From: Halorubrum halodurans
GTDB taxonomy: Archaea; Halobacteriota; Halobacteria; Halobacteriales; Haloferacaceae
DNA: 42,928 bases
NCBI RefSeq assembly: GCF_002252985.1
Contig: NZ_NHPJ01000097.1
Span: 1 to 42,928, forward strand
Reading direction: 5' to 3'
How positions within the stretch are numbered: the first letter of the stretch is position 1; the number at the start of each line of letters is the position of its first letter. Of the stretch, positions 15,908 to 24,306 are shown piece by piece. Made by a program: the position numbers and the translations under genes. The notes below the pieces were generated by a model, which did no database searches, was not told the DNA's origin, and was given only the letters and a program-made list of their open reading frames with translations.

Positions 15908-16990
15908 ATGACAGATATAATAATCGTACTCGGTACTCGTCCAGAAATAATCAAGCTCTCGCCCGTTATCCGGGAGTGTGAACGACGTGACGTTGATTAC
16001 ACGCTTCTTCATACGGGGCAGCATTATTCGGATAGCCTTGATACGGTGTTTTTCGAACAACTGGAGTTGCCAGTTCCAGACTACAACTTGGAGGTCGGTT
16101 CGAACTCCCAAGGTAAGCAGACGGGTGAGATGATATCGGGAATTGAAGAAAAACTCCTTGTAGAAAAACCGAATGTACTCGTCGTACAAGGAGATACGAA
16201 CTCCGTACTTGCAGGTGCAATTGCGGCCTCGAAATTGGACACGGAGGTCGCACATGTTGAAGCTGGTCTTCGGAGCTTTGACAGGGAAATGCCTGAGGAG
16301 ACCAACCGAGTTCTAACAGATCATGTTGGAGATTATCTGTTTGCTCCTACCGAACAATCGGCGGATCACCTGCTCAGTGAAGGAATCCCTGAAGACAGAG
16401 TCTATGTTGTCGGGAACACGGTCGTTGATGCGGTACAGCAAAACTCCAATTTAGCAAGGCAGAAGTCCGACATACTCGATAAAGTCGATCTTAAGCCAGG
16501 GGAGTATTTCCTTCTCACTGCACACCGCGCGAGTAATGTCGATAATACCTCCCGGTTCAGTAGTCTACTCTCTGGGGTGAGTGAGGCTGCTGAGTTGTTT
16601 GAACAACAAGTAATTTATCCGATTCACCCCCGAGCTCGGAACACGCTGGAAGAAGCCGGAATTGAACTTCCTGAAAACGTCCGAATAATCGAACCACAGG
16701 ATTATTTGGACTTTCTCACACTTCAATCAGAAACAGAATTAATTTTCACGGATTCAGGTGGGGTTCAGGAGGAGGCGTGTATTCTTGGAATACCATGCGT
16801 GACACTTCGTGATTCTACTGAACGTCCGGAAACCGTTGAGGTAGGAGGAAACGTGCTTTCTGACATTAATTCTGAGTCAATCACTGAGAAGGCAGATAAA
16901 ATGTATGGTAAAAAAGGTGATTGGGAGAATCCATTTGGGAACGGGAAAGCATCAATAAAGATCATTGAGAATATTTCCTCTGAATTATAG
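15908..16990 (+). CDS. wecB: UDP-N-acetylglucosamine 2-epimerase (non-hydrolysing)
   Basis: The 360-residue protein shows the family motifs in order: LGTRPEIIKLSPVI (9-21), LHTGQHYSD (34-42), VVQGDTNSVLAGA (92-104), HVEAGLRSFDREMPEETNR (116-134), and TDSGGVQEEA near residue 280. It interconverts UDP-GlcNAc and UDP-ManNAc in the cytoplasm. Length matches the family (about 360-380). It lies 40 bases after the GT2 gene, and wecC follows two genes on, so the pair should supply UDP-ManNAcA for the glycan. Confidence 0.93.
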   Translation: MTDIIIVLGTRPEIIKLSPVIRECERRDVDYTLLHTGQHYSDSLDTVFFEQLELPVPDYNLEVGSNSQGKQTGEMISGIEEKLLVEKPNVLVVQGDTNSVLAGAIAASKLDTEVAHVEAGLRSFDREMPEETNRVLTDHVGDYLFAPTEQSADHLLSEGIPEDRVYVVGNTVVDAVQQNSNLARQKSDILDKVDLKPGEYFLLTAHRASNVDNTSRFSSLLSGVSEAAELFEQQVIYPIHPRARNTLEEAGIELPENVRIIEPQDYLDFLTLQSETELIFTDSGGVQEEACILGIPCVTLRDSTERPETVEVGGNVLSDINSESITEKADKMYGKKGDWENPFGNGKASIKIIENISSEL

Positions 16991-17038
16991 CCGGATTGAG
17001 TAACAAATGATAAGTAATCAAACTCTCTGAATATCAGT

Positions 17039-17956
17039 ATGGCAAAAATTCTAATCACTGGTGGACTTGGTGCAGTAGGAGCCCCCCTTACAGAAGAACT
17101 TGAGTCTAGAGGACATGATGTCTGGGTTGGGGATCTTCCATGGAGTGAACGAGAGAAGTACTTCAAATGCGACGTAAGTCAGTATAGACAACTGGAGAAA
17201 ATTTTTGAGGAACATAATTTCGAGTACGTGTACCATCTTGCAGCGGAGTTTGGGCGTAAGAATGGTGAAGATTTCTACGAAACGATGTGGGAGTCAAACG
17301 CCATTGGGACGAAGAACATGCTCCGTCTCCAGAACGAGTATGGGTTCCGGATGATCTTCTCATCATCAAGTGAAGTATATGGAGATTATGACGACCTGAT
17401 GAAGGAATCTGTACCGCTTGAAGAGGGACCTCGACAACTCAACGACTACGCCATCTCGAAGTGGGTCAACGAACAGCAAATCCTCAATGCTGCTGACCGC
17501 CATGGAAACGAAACCGTTCGTGTCCGATTTTTCAATACGTATGGTCCTGGTGAGAAGTTCAGTGAGTATCGGAGTGTCGTGTGTAAGTTCTGTTATCATG
17601 CCCTCCACGATAACCCATATCATGTCTACGAAAACCACCATCGTTCGTTCACCTACATAGGGGATACAGTTCGGACGCTTGCGAATATTGTTGACTCATT
17701 CAAGCCTGGAGAAGTCTACAATATTGCCGGTGAGGAGTACTACGACATCAAGGAACTCTCTGATATGATTCTCGACATCCTCGACAAAGACGATGACAAG
17801 GTGGAGTACCGCGGACGCGAGGAATATAACACCCTAAACAAGAGAGCTAGTGTTGAGAAGGCGAAGCGTGACCTTGACCACGAGGCACGTGTGTCACTTG
17901 AGGAAGGCCTCTCGAAAACAATCGAATGGATGCGGGACTACTACGACCTTGACTGA
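17039..17956 (+). CDS. NAD-dependent sugar epimerase/dehydratase, extended SDR
   Basis: This 305-residue extended SDR begins ILITGGLGAVGAPL, the NAD-binding Gly-rich turn. It has YHLAAEFGRKNGE, the Ser-rich strand MIFSSSSEVYGD, and the active-site pair YAISK. FFNTYGPGE and RSFTYIGD are typical of sugar-nucleotide epimerases and dehydratases. Length is about normal. Its 3' end overlaps the wecC start by eight bases, so the products are co-translated. It may be a 4-epimerase or 4,6-dehydratase acting on a UDP-sugar; the substrate is not evident. Confidence 0.82.
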   Translation: MAKILITGGLGAVGAPLTEELESRGHDVWVGDLPWSEREKYFKCDVSQYRQLEKIFEEHNFEYVYHLAAEFGRKNGEDFYETMWESNAIGTKNMLRLQNEYGFRMIFSSSSEVYGDYDDLMKESVPLEEGPRQLNDYAISKWVNEQQILNAADRHGNETVRVRFFNTYGPGEKFSEYRSVVCKFCYHALHDNPYHVYENHHRSFTYIGDTVRTLANIVDSFKPGEVYNIAGEEYYDIKELSDMILDILDKDDDKVEYRGREEYNTLNKRASVEKAKRDLDHEARVSLEEGLSKTIEWMRDYYDLD

Positions 17957-19199
17957 GAGTACACCCAACATCGAGAAAGTCGTCATTATTGGGACCGGCT
18001 TCATCGGCCTACCCCTCGCACTCCGACTGGCCAAATCTGGGAAGAGAGTCGTCGGCGTCGACATCGACGAGAACCTGGTTGCGGCTATTAACGACCAATC
18101 GCTCAACCTTGACGAGGCCGAACTCCAGGCCATGCTCGAAAGCAACGAGGTCGACGAGAACCTTGTCGGTCGAACGTCGCCAGAGAGCGGCGATGCGTTC
18201 GTCATCTCGGTCCCGACGCCCATGAGTGAGCCGCAGAAGAGTCCAGACCTAAGTGCGGTTGAGGCAGCAGTCGAATCTATCCTTCCACACCTGAGCCAAG
18301 ACAACATTGTCAACGTCGAGTCGACAATCCCGCCGCTGACGTGTAAGGAGGTGATTGCCCCGAAGCTGACCAACGCCGGCTTCGAACCGGGTACCGACGT
18401 CCATCTTGCCCACTCGCCGGAGCGGATCCTTCCAGGGAACGTCTTCGAGGAACTCGTACAGAACGACAGAGTGATTGGTGGGTACACCGATGGGTGTGCG
18501 GATGCCGCTGCCCAGATCTACGAGCCGTTTCTTGAGGGTGACGTCTATAGGACAGACCTGATATCGGCCGAGCTCTGTAAGCTGATGGAAAACACCTATC
18601 GCGACGTCAACATCGCCCTGTCGAACGAGTTCGCCCTTATCGGCGACGCCCTCGACTTGGACATGACTGATGTCATCGACCTCGCGAACAACCACCCTCG
18701 CGTCGACATACTAAAGCCAGGCATCGGTGTGGGTGGCCATTGCCTCCCGATCGACCCATGGTTCCTCAACGAGGTCGATCCAGAACATACGAACCTCATC
18801 ACGACGGCGCGACGCATCAACGACATGATGCCAGACGCGACGGCGCGACGCATTCGGCATGCCCTTAGTGGACTAGATTCGCCACGTATCCTCGTCCTCG
18901 GTGCTGCGTACAAGCCGAACACGCGAGATCCGCGAGAGAGTCCAGCCCAGGACATAGTCGAGGAGTTGCGCTTGGACGGTTTCGACATTGTCCACCGTGA
19001 TCGCCTCGTCGAGGACATGACCTACGATGATCTCAAGCCCCTCGTCGACGAAACGAATCCGGATGCGGTCGTCCAGTTGGTCGCCCACGACAAAACGAAT
19101 GAAGAGTTGGCATCTCTCGCCGGAGAGCTCTCGGAAGGCGGCGTGAGCGTACTGCGCCCCGGGATTGGAAACCCGCTACAGCCACGTACTAATGAGTGA
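17949..19199 (+). CDS. wecC: UDP-N-acetyl-D-mannosamine dehydrogenase
   Basis: The start is set at TTG 17949, which gives MTESTPNIEKVV; the frame runs further upstream but there overlaps the epimerase coding sequence in another frame. The 416-residue protein has the NAD site IIGTGFIGLPLALRLA, the central-domain motifs NTYRDVNIALSNEFA, and the catalytic GVGGHCLPIDPWF with Cys265. The C-terminal YKPNTRDPRESP follows. It oxidises UDP-ManNAc twice to UDP-ManNAcA. Presence of wecB two genes upstream makes ManNAc the likely substrate rather than glucose. Confidence 0.88.
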   Translation: MTESTPNIEKVVIIGTGFIGLPLALRLAKSGKRVVGVDIDENLVAAINDQSLNLDEAELQAMLESNEVDENLVGRTSPESGDAFVISVPTPMSEPQKSPDLSAVEAAVESILPHLSQDNIVNVESTIPPLTCKEVIAPKLTNAGFEPGTDVHLAHSPERILPGNVFEELVQNDRVIGGYTDGCADAAAQIYEPFLEGDVYRTDLISAELCKLMENTYRDVNIALSNEFALIGDALDLDMTDVIDLANNHPRVDILKPGIGVGGHCLPIDPWFLNEVDPEHTNLITTARRINDMMPDATARRIRHALSGLDSPRILVLGAAYKPNTRDPRESPAQDIVEELRLDGFDIVHRDRLVEDMTYDDLKPLVDETNPDAVVQLVAHDKTNEELASLAGELSEGGVSVLRPGIGNPLQPRTNE

Positions 19200-20397
19200 A
19201 GCGAATCCGACGGAGGTCCTGATTATCTCGCAGTTCTATCCGCCGGAATCAATGGGCGGTGCCCATCGCTGGGAGAAAATACCCCAGCATCTTGATGACT
19301 CCGTCAATCCTCACGTCTTGACTACGTATCCGACGTTTCCCTTTGGGGAGTTCGATCGACGCTGGCGGCCGATCGAACGGGACACGGTAGATGGCGTCCC
19401 TGTCACCCGATTGTTCACGTATCAACCGATAGACGATACCACCCTTGGCCGGATCCTCAATTACGGGATATTTTCGGTGTTGAGCACGCTCTATGTAATC
19501 TGTACCTTCTGGCGATACGACTGTATTGTCACAATGTCCGCGCCTCACACGACGTTTTTCCCCGGGGTGATCGGAAAGCTAACGGGGTGTGGCTGGGTCC
19601 TCGACATTTTCGACCTCTGGGTCGACAACGCACCAAAAGCCGGATACGTCGACGAGGACTCACTCCTCTATCGGGCCATGAGTTGGCTCGAGCGTGTCTC
19701 GTTTACTCTAGCGGACGCTGTGATCGTCATCACTGATACAATGGGCGAGTACTACGAGGAGAAGTATCCTAATCTCTCGTTCGATATGCACGTCATCCCC
19801 TTCGGTGTCGACACGGAACTGTTCACTCCCGACGTGCAGCCTACTGAATCGACCGATGTCATCTATACTGGAAACCTAGGTACTGGACAAGCCTTCGGCC
19901 CATTTCTCCGCGGGTTCGCCGCGTTGGATGGAGAACCCGACCTAATGCTGGTCGGTGGAGGCGCACGCCGCACAGAACTTGAGGAGGTAGTTGTTGAACT
20001 CGGGATCGAAGACCGTGTGACCTTCGCGGGACATGTTGACCGTGAGGAGATCCCTGCTCTTCTCGTTGGTGCAGACGTGAGTTTCGTCCCGCTGAAGACG
20101 GAGCACCAGCTTGACTACGCCCGCCCGACGAAGCTTTTGGAGACAATGGCTGTCGGAACGCCGTACGTGGCCAGCGCGGTGGCAGAAATAGAGGCCCTAA
20201 GTGACCGGTGGGGCGCCGGCTTCGCCGTCGAGAACGATCCGGAGGAAGTTGAGGCGGCTCTTCAGAACATCCTCTCCGACAGTACTCGCCGAGAAGAGAT
20301 GGGAGAGCAGGGTATCGACCTCATCGAGAAAGAATACCGCTGGGAAGCTGTCGGAGCAGCCGCTTCGCAAGCAATTCAAGGGGTGAATAAGAGATGA
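19192..20397 (+). CDS. GT4 glycosyltransferase, WbuB-like
   Basis: The ATG at 19192 overlaps the wecC stop by eight bases and gives a 401-residue protein; an upstream start is less likely. The N-terminal domain has ISQFYPPESMGGAHRW, and the donor domain has VIYTGNLG, VGGGARR and TKLLETMAVGTPYVAS, the E-rich nucleotide-sugar site of the family. A hydrophobic stretch near 100-120 may bind the membrane surface. Proteins of this WbuB-like group add GlcNAc- or FucNAc-type sugars to lipid-linked chains. It is part of a run of overlapping genes, so it probably acts in the same chain assembly. Confidence 0.83.
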   Translation: MSEANPTEVLIISQFYPPESMGGAHRWEKIPQHLDDSVNPHVLTTYPTFPFGEFDRRWRPIERDTVDGVPVTRLFTYQPIDDTTLGRILNYGIFSVLSTLYVICTFWRYDCIVTMSAPHTTFFPGVIGKLTGCGWVLDIFDLWVDNAPKAGYVDEDSLLYRAMSWLERVSFTLADAVIVITDTMGEYYEEKYPNLSFDMHVIPFGVDTELFTPDVQPTESTDVIYTGNLGTGQAFGPFLRGFAALDGEPDLMLVGGGARRTELEEVVVELGIEDRVTFAGHVDREEIPALLVGADVSFVPLKTEHQLDYARPTKLLETMAVGTPYVASAVAEIEALSDRWGAGFAVENDPEEVEAALQNILSDSTRREEMGEQGIDLIEKEYRWEAVGAAASQAIQGVNKR

Positions 20398-21569
20398 AGA
20401 TTCTACACGTCTGCGGAACATTCCCACCGGCATACGCATACGGTGGTCCCCCCCGGTCAGTGGAGAATCTCACCAGCGCGCTCGCTGACGCGGGACACGA
20501 TGTCACGGTGTACACGACAGATGCGATGAACGCTCAGGACCGAGCCCAGGATTACAATAATCCTGAACTTTTGAACGGAGTCAAAGTGTTCCGATTCCGC
20601 AATGTGAGCAACTCGCTTGCATGGAAGAACATCCAGATTCCGCCACGAATGCTATTCTCACTTTTTACTAACACCGGAAAGTTCGACGTGGTACACACTC
20701 ATGAGTTCCGTTCGCCGCCGACCGTATTTTCACATCTAGCCGCGGAGTTCAGAGACGTTCCACACGTTCACCAACCCCGAGGATCAGTTCCTCGGTTTGG
20801 GCTGTCTGGACTCAAAAAGATGTTTGACTCGATTATCGGCAAGCGAATGCTTTCCAGTGTCGACCGAATTATCGCGTCGTCAAATACCGAATCCTCAAAT
20901 TTCTCAGATGTGCTTCCGAGCGTTGATTTCAAAAAGGTCAGACATATCCCCAATGGTATTTCGGTAGAGAAATTCCGAGAACGACCGGAATGCGGCGCAT
21001 TCCGGGAGAAATACGAGATAAACGAGAATGAACGCCTCGTCTTATTCCTAAGCCGGCTCCATCCTCGTAAGGGCGGTGACATGTTAATCAACGCTGTCAG
21101 CGAACTTTCTGACGAATCTATACGCCTCGTCTTCGTAGGGCCTAACGAGGGGGCTCAGGGCCAGTGGAAAGCCATTGCTGGGGATAGAGGAATAGCCGAA
21201 CGAACACTGTTCACAGGCCCGCTATACGGATCAGATAAACTGTCGGCCTACGCTGACGCCGACGTCTTCGTCCTCCCCTCGAAAAACGAGTACGAATCAT
21301 TCGGTAACGTTGTTCTCGAAGCATTAGCCTGTGGGACCCCCGCGATCTGTACGAATGTCTGTGGGGTGGCGGAGTGGATTGACCACGATGGCTGCTCGGT
21401 AGTACTCCCGGAACCGAGTTCCCTCTCAAAGGAATTACGGTGTGTCTTTTCTTCAACCTCGAACCCCTCTTCCCTCCGAAAGTACATTGGAGACGAGTTC
21501 AGTTGGCGTTCAGTTGCATCAATGACCGAAAGAGTCTACCGTGAGATTGCTACCACCAGAAGGTGGTAA
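20394..21569 (+). CDS. GT4 glycosyltransferase
   Basis: The 391-residue protein overlaps the previous gene by four bases (ATGA). It has the GT-B layout: MKILHVCGTFPPAYAYGG with the glycine loop, HTHEFRSPP, HIPNGIS at the domain linker, LSRLHPRKGGD, and the donor motif NEYESFGNVVLEALACG. Together these are a textbook GT4 retaining transferase. The donor and acceptor are not readable. It belongs to the translationally coupled set starting at the epimerase. Confidence 0.85.
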   Translation: MKILHVCGTFPPAYAYGGPPRSVENLTSALADAGHDVTVYTTDAMNAQDRAQDYNNPELLNGVKVFRFRNVSNSLAWKNIQIPPRMLFSLFTNTGKFDVVHTHEFRSPPTVFSHLAAEFRDVPHVHQPRGSVPRFGLSGLKKMFDSIIGKRMLSSVDRIIASSNTESSNFSDVLPSVDFKKVRHIPNGISVEKFRERPECGAFREKYEINENERLVLFLSRLHPRKGGDMLINAVSELSDESIRLVFVGPNEGAQGQWKAIAGDRGIAERTLFTGPLYGSDKLSAYADADVFVLPSKNEYESFGNVVLEALACGTPAICTNVCGVAEWIDHDGCSVVLPEPSSLSKELRCVFSSTSNPSSLRKYIGDEFSWRSVASMTERVYREIATTRRW

Positions 21570-21660
21570 TATAAACCGATATCTTTATGATCAATGGTGA
21601 TACATTAGCCAGGAACTGGAAAGAAACGTGAATTAGCGGACCTCACCCAAGGTACGTCAC

Positions 21661-21671
21661 AATAATATAAC
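21661..21671 (+). promoter_or_regulatory. Leaderless-type promoter of the third GT4 gene
   Basis: AATAATATAAC lies about 22-27 nt before the ATG at 21688, in an AT-rich 118-bp gap. This suggests the third transferase has its own transcript in addition to any read-through. Confidence 0.5.
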
Positions 21672-21687
21672 GGAAACCTAAAAACGA

Positions 21688-22785
21688 ATGATGACTAAGT
21701 CACGATCATCTGTGAATATGAACTCTACGGAATTTAACGTGCTCTTTATGCCCCGGAGTGAGGAGAACCCATATCAGAGCTCGCTGGTGGAATCGTTACG
21801 GGACTCGGGCCATAATGTTTGGATTGAGGGGGGTTATCCAATCAGTTTCGTAAAGGGTATTTTGGAGAATGGGATTCCAGACATTATTCACATTCACTGG
21901 CTTTCTACGTACCTTATCGGGAACTCAATGGTGACGACTATCCTGAAGTCGACTGTCTTCGGACTTTGTGCCATAATCGCTAGAGTACTCGGGATCAAAC
22001 TAGTTTGGACTGTTCATAACTTGGCGGAACACGAACAAAGAAATCCTATGTGGGAGGAATTCATCAAGTCGGTGTATTCATCCTACATCTTCAATCGGAT
22101 AATTGTTCATTGTTCCTCGGCAGTGAATCTAGTCCAGGAAAAATTCGGGTGTGAAGAAAGCAAGGTTGATGTAATACCCCATGCCAACTATATTAACCTC
22201 TATCCCGATACTGTTTCCGAGAAACAGGCCCGCACGGAACTCGAAATAGACCGTGACAAGACCGTATTTCTACACTTCGGTAAAATCCGAGAGTACAAAC
22301 GTGTAACGTGGTTAATTCGAAACTTCAGTGGAGTTAGTGACGAGGACGCGCTCTTTTTAATTGCAGGCAGTCCAGAAACAGAAGAGATAGAGGAAGAAGT
22401 ACTTGCCCGCGAAAACAATTGCAACCGAATAATCACCGATCTACGGTTCATACCCGAAGACGAGATACAGTACTATCTCCGTGCAGCAGATGCGATGGTA
22501 CTTGGATTCAATAAGGTCCTCACGTCGGGGAGTGCTGTGCTCGCTATGTCGTTTGGGGTTCCGATCGTTTCCCCCCGGTTAGGTTGCCTTCCGGACATAA
22601 TCTCTGAGAGGGGAGGATTCCTTTACGAGAACGATAATCCCGACAAACTGGTGGAAGCAATAGAATGTGCACTAGAAAGCGACCTAAAATCAGCCGGAGA
22701 TGCTAACTTCCAGAGAGCTAAACGGTTCAGTTGGAGTCGTATGGCGGAGCTTACCACAGATTGTTACTCACAGGCCATAAAGTAA
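21688..22785 (+). CDS. GT4-type glycosyltransferase
   Basis: The 365-residue protein begins with two ATG codons; the second is equally possible. It has a GT-B fold wording: IIHIHWLSTYLIG, VWTVHNLAEHEQRNP, VDVIPHANYI and FLHFGKIREYKRV. A shortened donor site, TSGSAVLAMSFGVPIVSP, stands where most GT4 proteins have an EGFG or ESFG motif. The GKIREYKR and TSGSA wording resembles transferases that add hexoses to capsular repeats. It ends the plus-strand glycan run; IS debris follows. Confidence 0.78.
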   Translation: MMTKSRSSVNMNSTEFNVLFMPRSEENPYQSSLVESLRDSGHNVWIEGGYPISFVKGILENGIPDIIHIHWLSTYLIGNSMVTTILKSTVFGLCAIIARVLGIKLVWTVHNLAEHEQRNPMWEEFIKSVYSSYIFNRIIVHCSSAVNLVQEKFGCEESKVDVIPHANYINLYPDTVSEKQARTELEIDRDKTVFLHFGKIREYKRVTWLIRNFSGVSDEDALFLIAGSPETEEIEEEVLARENNCNRIITDLRFIPEDEIQYYLRAADAMVLGFNKVLTSGSAVLAMSFGVPIVSPRLGCLPDIISERGGFLYENDNPDKLVEAIECALESDLKSAGDANFQRAKRFSWSRMAELTTDCYSQAIK

Positions 22786-22818
22786 CAATTTATCCAACAA
22801 TTGAGTAAGGGGCACTGT

Positions 22819-22920
22819 TTAGTTCTGTATATCCTCGATTAGCGTCTTTTCATCGAGCACCTGATTGAGTCTGTGGCAGTTGTAGTAGTTTATAAATGTA
22901 CAACTTTCGTTCAAAAACAT
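22819..22920 (-). pseudogene. Transposase C-terminal fragment (integrase-core type)
   Basis: A 33-codon frame reads FINYYNCHRLNQVLDEKT before its stop. It matches the C-terminal pattern of integrase-core transposases (Tyr-Asn-x-x-Arg then Leu-x-x-x-Thr) of the IS3/IS481 kind. The rest of the element is missing. Confidence 0.55.
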
Positions 22921-23025
22921 TAAATAAAAGCCATATGGATTCCAGTGAACGAATAACTTCGTCATAGAGCATACTTATCATGCTCATCTTCTATTCATCA
23001 TTCTAAACTGAATACCATCAAGATT

Positions 23026-23126
23026 GATGATAAGAATTATACTTTGCCGTCTGGAGTTTGCCCGTATGAACATTATACAAATTGATGTTGAACCGTGGTA
23101 TTGTGATTTGGATATCTCTAGATGGA
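23026..23126 (+). pseudogene. Truncated second copy of the deacetylase 5' end and promoter
   Basis: The block starting GATGATAAGAATTATA matches 8377 onward, and the ATG at 23066 begins a frame almost identical to the deacetylase for 20 codons (IIQIDVEPWYCDLDISRW). The match stops at 23126, right at the end of an IS5-type element. The remaining 250 or so codons are absent on the far side of that element. It marks a duplication or recombination whose second half has been lost. Confidence 0.85.
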
Positions 23127-23127
23127 T

Positions 23128-24235
23128 GCCGTGTTGAACGCAAGACGGCGCCAACATCGGATTTTTGATATTCGATCTTCTACCGGTAGCGGCGCTTTAG
23201 CTGTAGATTCTCAGATCGGGCGATTTGATTCGAGCGGAATTATGCGGCGACCAAAGCATCAGTTTCACAAGATACCAGATAAAGCATGAGGTGGACGATG
23301 GCGATGCCTCTCTCGGATATATTCGGAGAAGGAGAGCAGGCGGCGAGCTCTAACTCGCCGCCTGCTCGAGGTTATGGACGATACACTTCCGTGTGAGCTC
23401 CCGGAACTGGCCGTGCCAGCTCCGGGAGCGGATCTCGTCGCCGTCGTCTTTTAGCATCGCAAACACGGTCTCACTCATTGACCGCTGGTTGTAGACATCA
23501 TCGTCAATTCTGGCGTTGTGGGCTTTCTTGAGTGCGTTTTGCTCGCAGTGTTTGATCCTGGTCGTGTAGACCTGTCACGGCAAGCTTCACGGAGATTACT
23601 CCACGAGTACATCTTGTCGGCCAGCAACGCTTGCAGGTCTTCGGCGTTCCGCCGAAAGACCTGCAGCCCGATATGGCCGTCATAGGCTTTCTTCGTCGTG
23701 AAATGAGCGTCCATGATAGCAAGAGAATCCGTGTCAACAAGCAGCGTCGTTTTCATCGCGTTGAACGAGTAACCGACCCGATTCCGGTAGTGTGAGCTGG
23801 CTTGATCACGCTGAAAGCCCCTGGCGTCGATCGACGGGTGCCTGAGAGCTCCGCCTGCTCCGCCGAGGCACGGAGCAGGCGGCGCAGTTCTTTCATCGGG
23901 AATTCATCGTCCCAGACGCTGAAAGATGTGTAATCCAGAGATGCCTCAAGATCAAACACACCGAGAATTCCCGGCATCTCGTTGAGATAGTCTTCGAGCC
24001 TCCGAAGCGGCTTGTTGATCTCCTCTTTGAGCAGAAGGAGCGCGATTTTGGTGGACTTGGCGTACCCGCTGTCGCTGACGGCGACAACGGGTACGTCTGG
24101 TTGTTCAACACGGTTCGTGGCGAATTCGTGAAACGTCTGTGCGAGGGTCTTGAGACGTCCCATATCGCCAGACGGCGTCCAAATCCCGTGAAATCAGCGA
24201 TACGATCCGCAGACGGCGTCGGCGTTCAACGGAGC
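23128..24235 (-). mobile_element. Degenerate IS5-family element
   Basis: The ends GCCGTGTTGAACGC (23128) and GCGTTCAACGGAGC (24222-24235) form imperfect inverted repeats around a decayed minus-strand transposase. No target duplication is visible; the left flank is the truncated deacetylase fragment, so deletion probably accompanied or followed insertion. Confidence 0.78.
23350..24163 (-). pseudogene. Degenerate IS5-family transposase
   Basis: Pieces of one transposase are spread over at least three frames. The N-terminal part begins MGRLKTLAQTFHEF and includes VVAVSDSGYAKSTK. The middle has MKTTLLVDTDSLAIMDAHF and LLADKMYSWSNLREA. The C-terminal part, in another frame, has NQRSMSETVFAMLKD with the final Glu, then FRELTRKCIVHNLEQAA. 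Frameshifts near 23757-23830 and near 23575 separate them. The gene cannot make a working enzyme. Confidence 0.82.
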
Positions 24236-24306
24236 AAGTCCATTGATTATCTCTGTACTACCCGAATACTGACGATTTCTATATTGTTCTTTCTGTCGAA
24301 TTCTAG

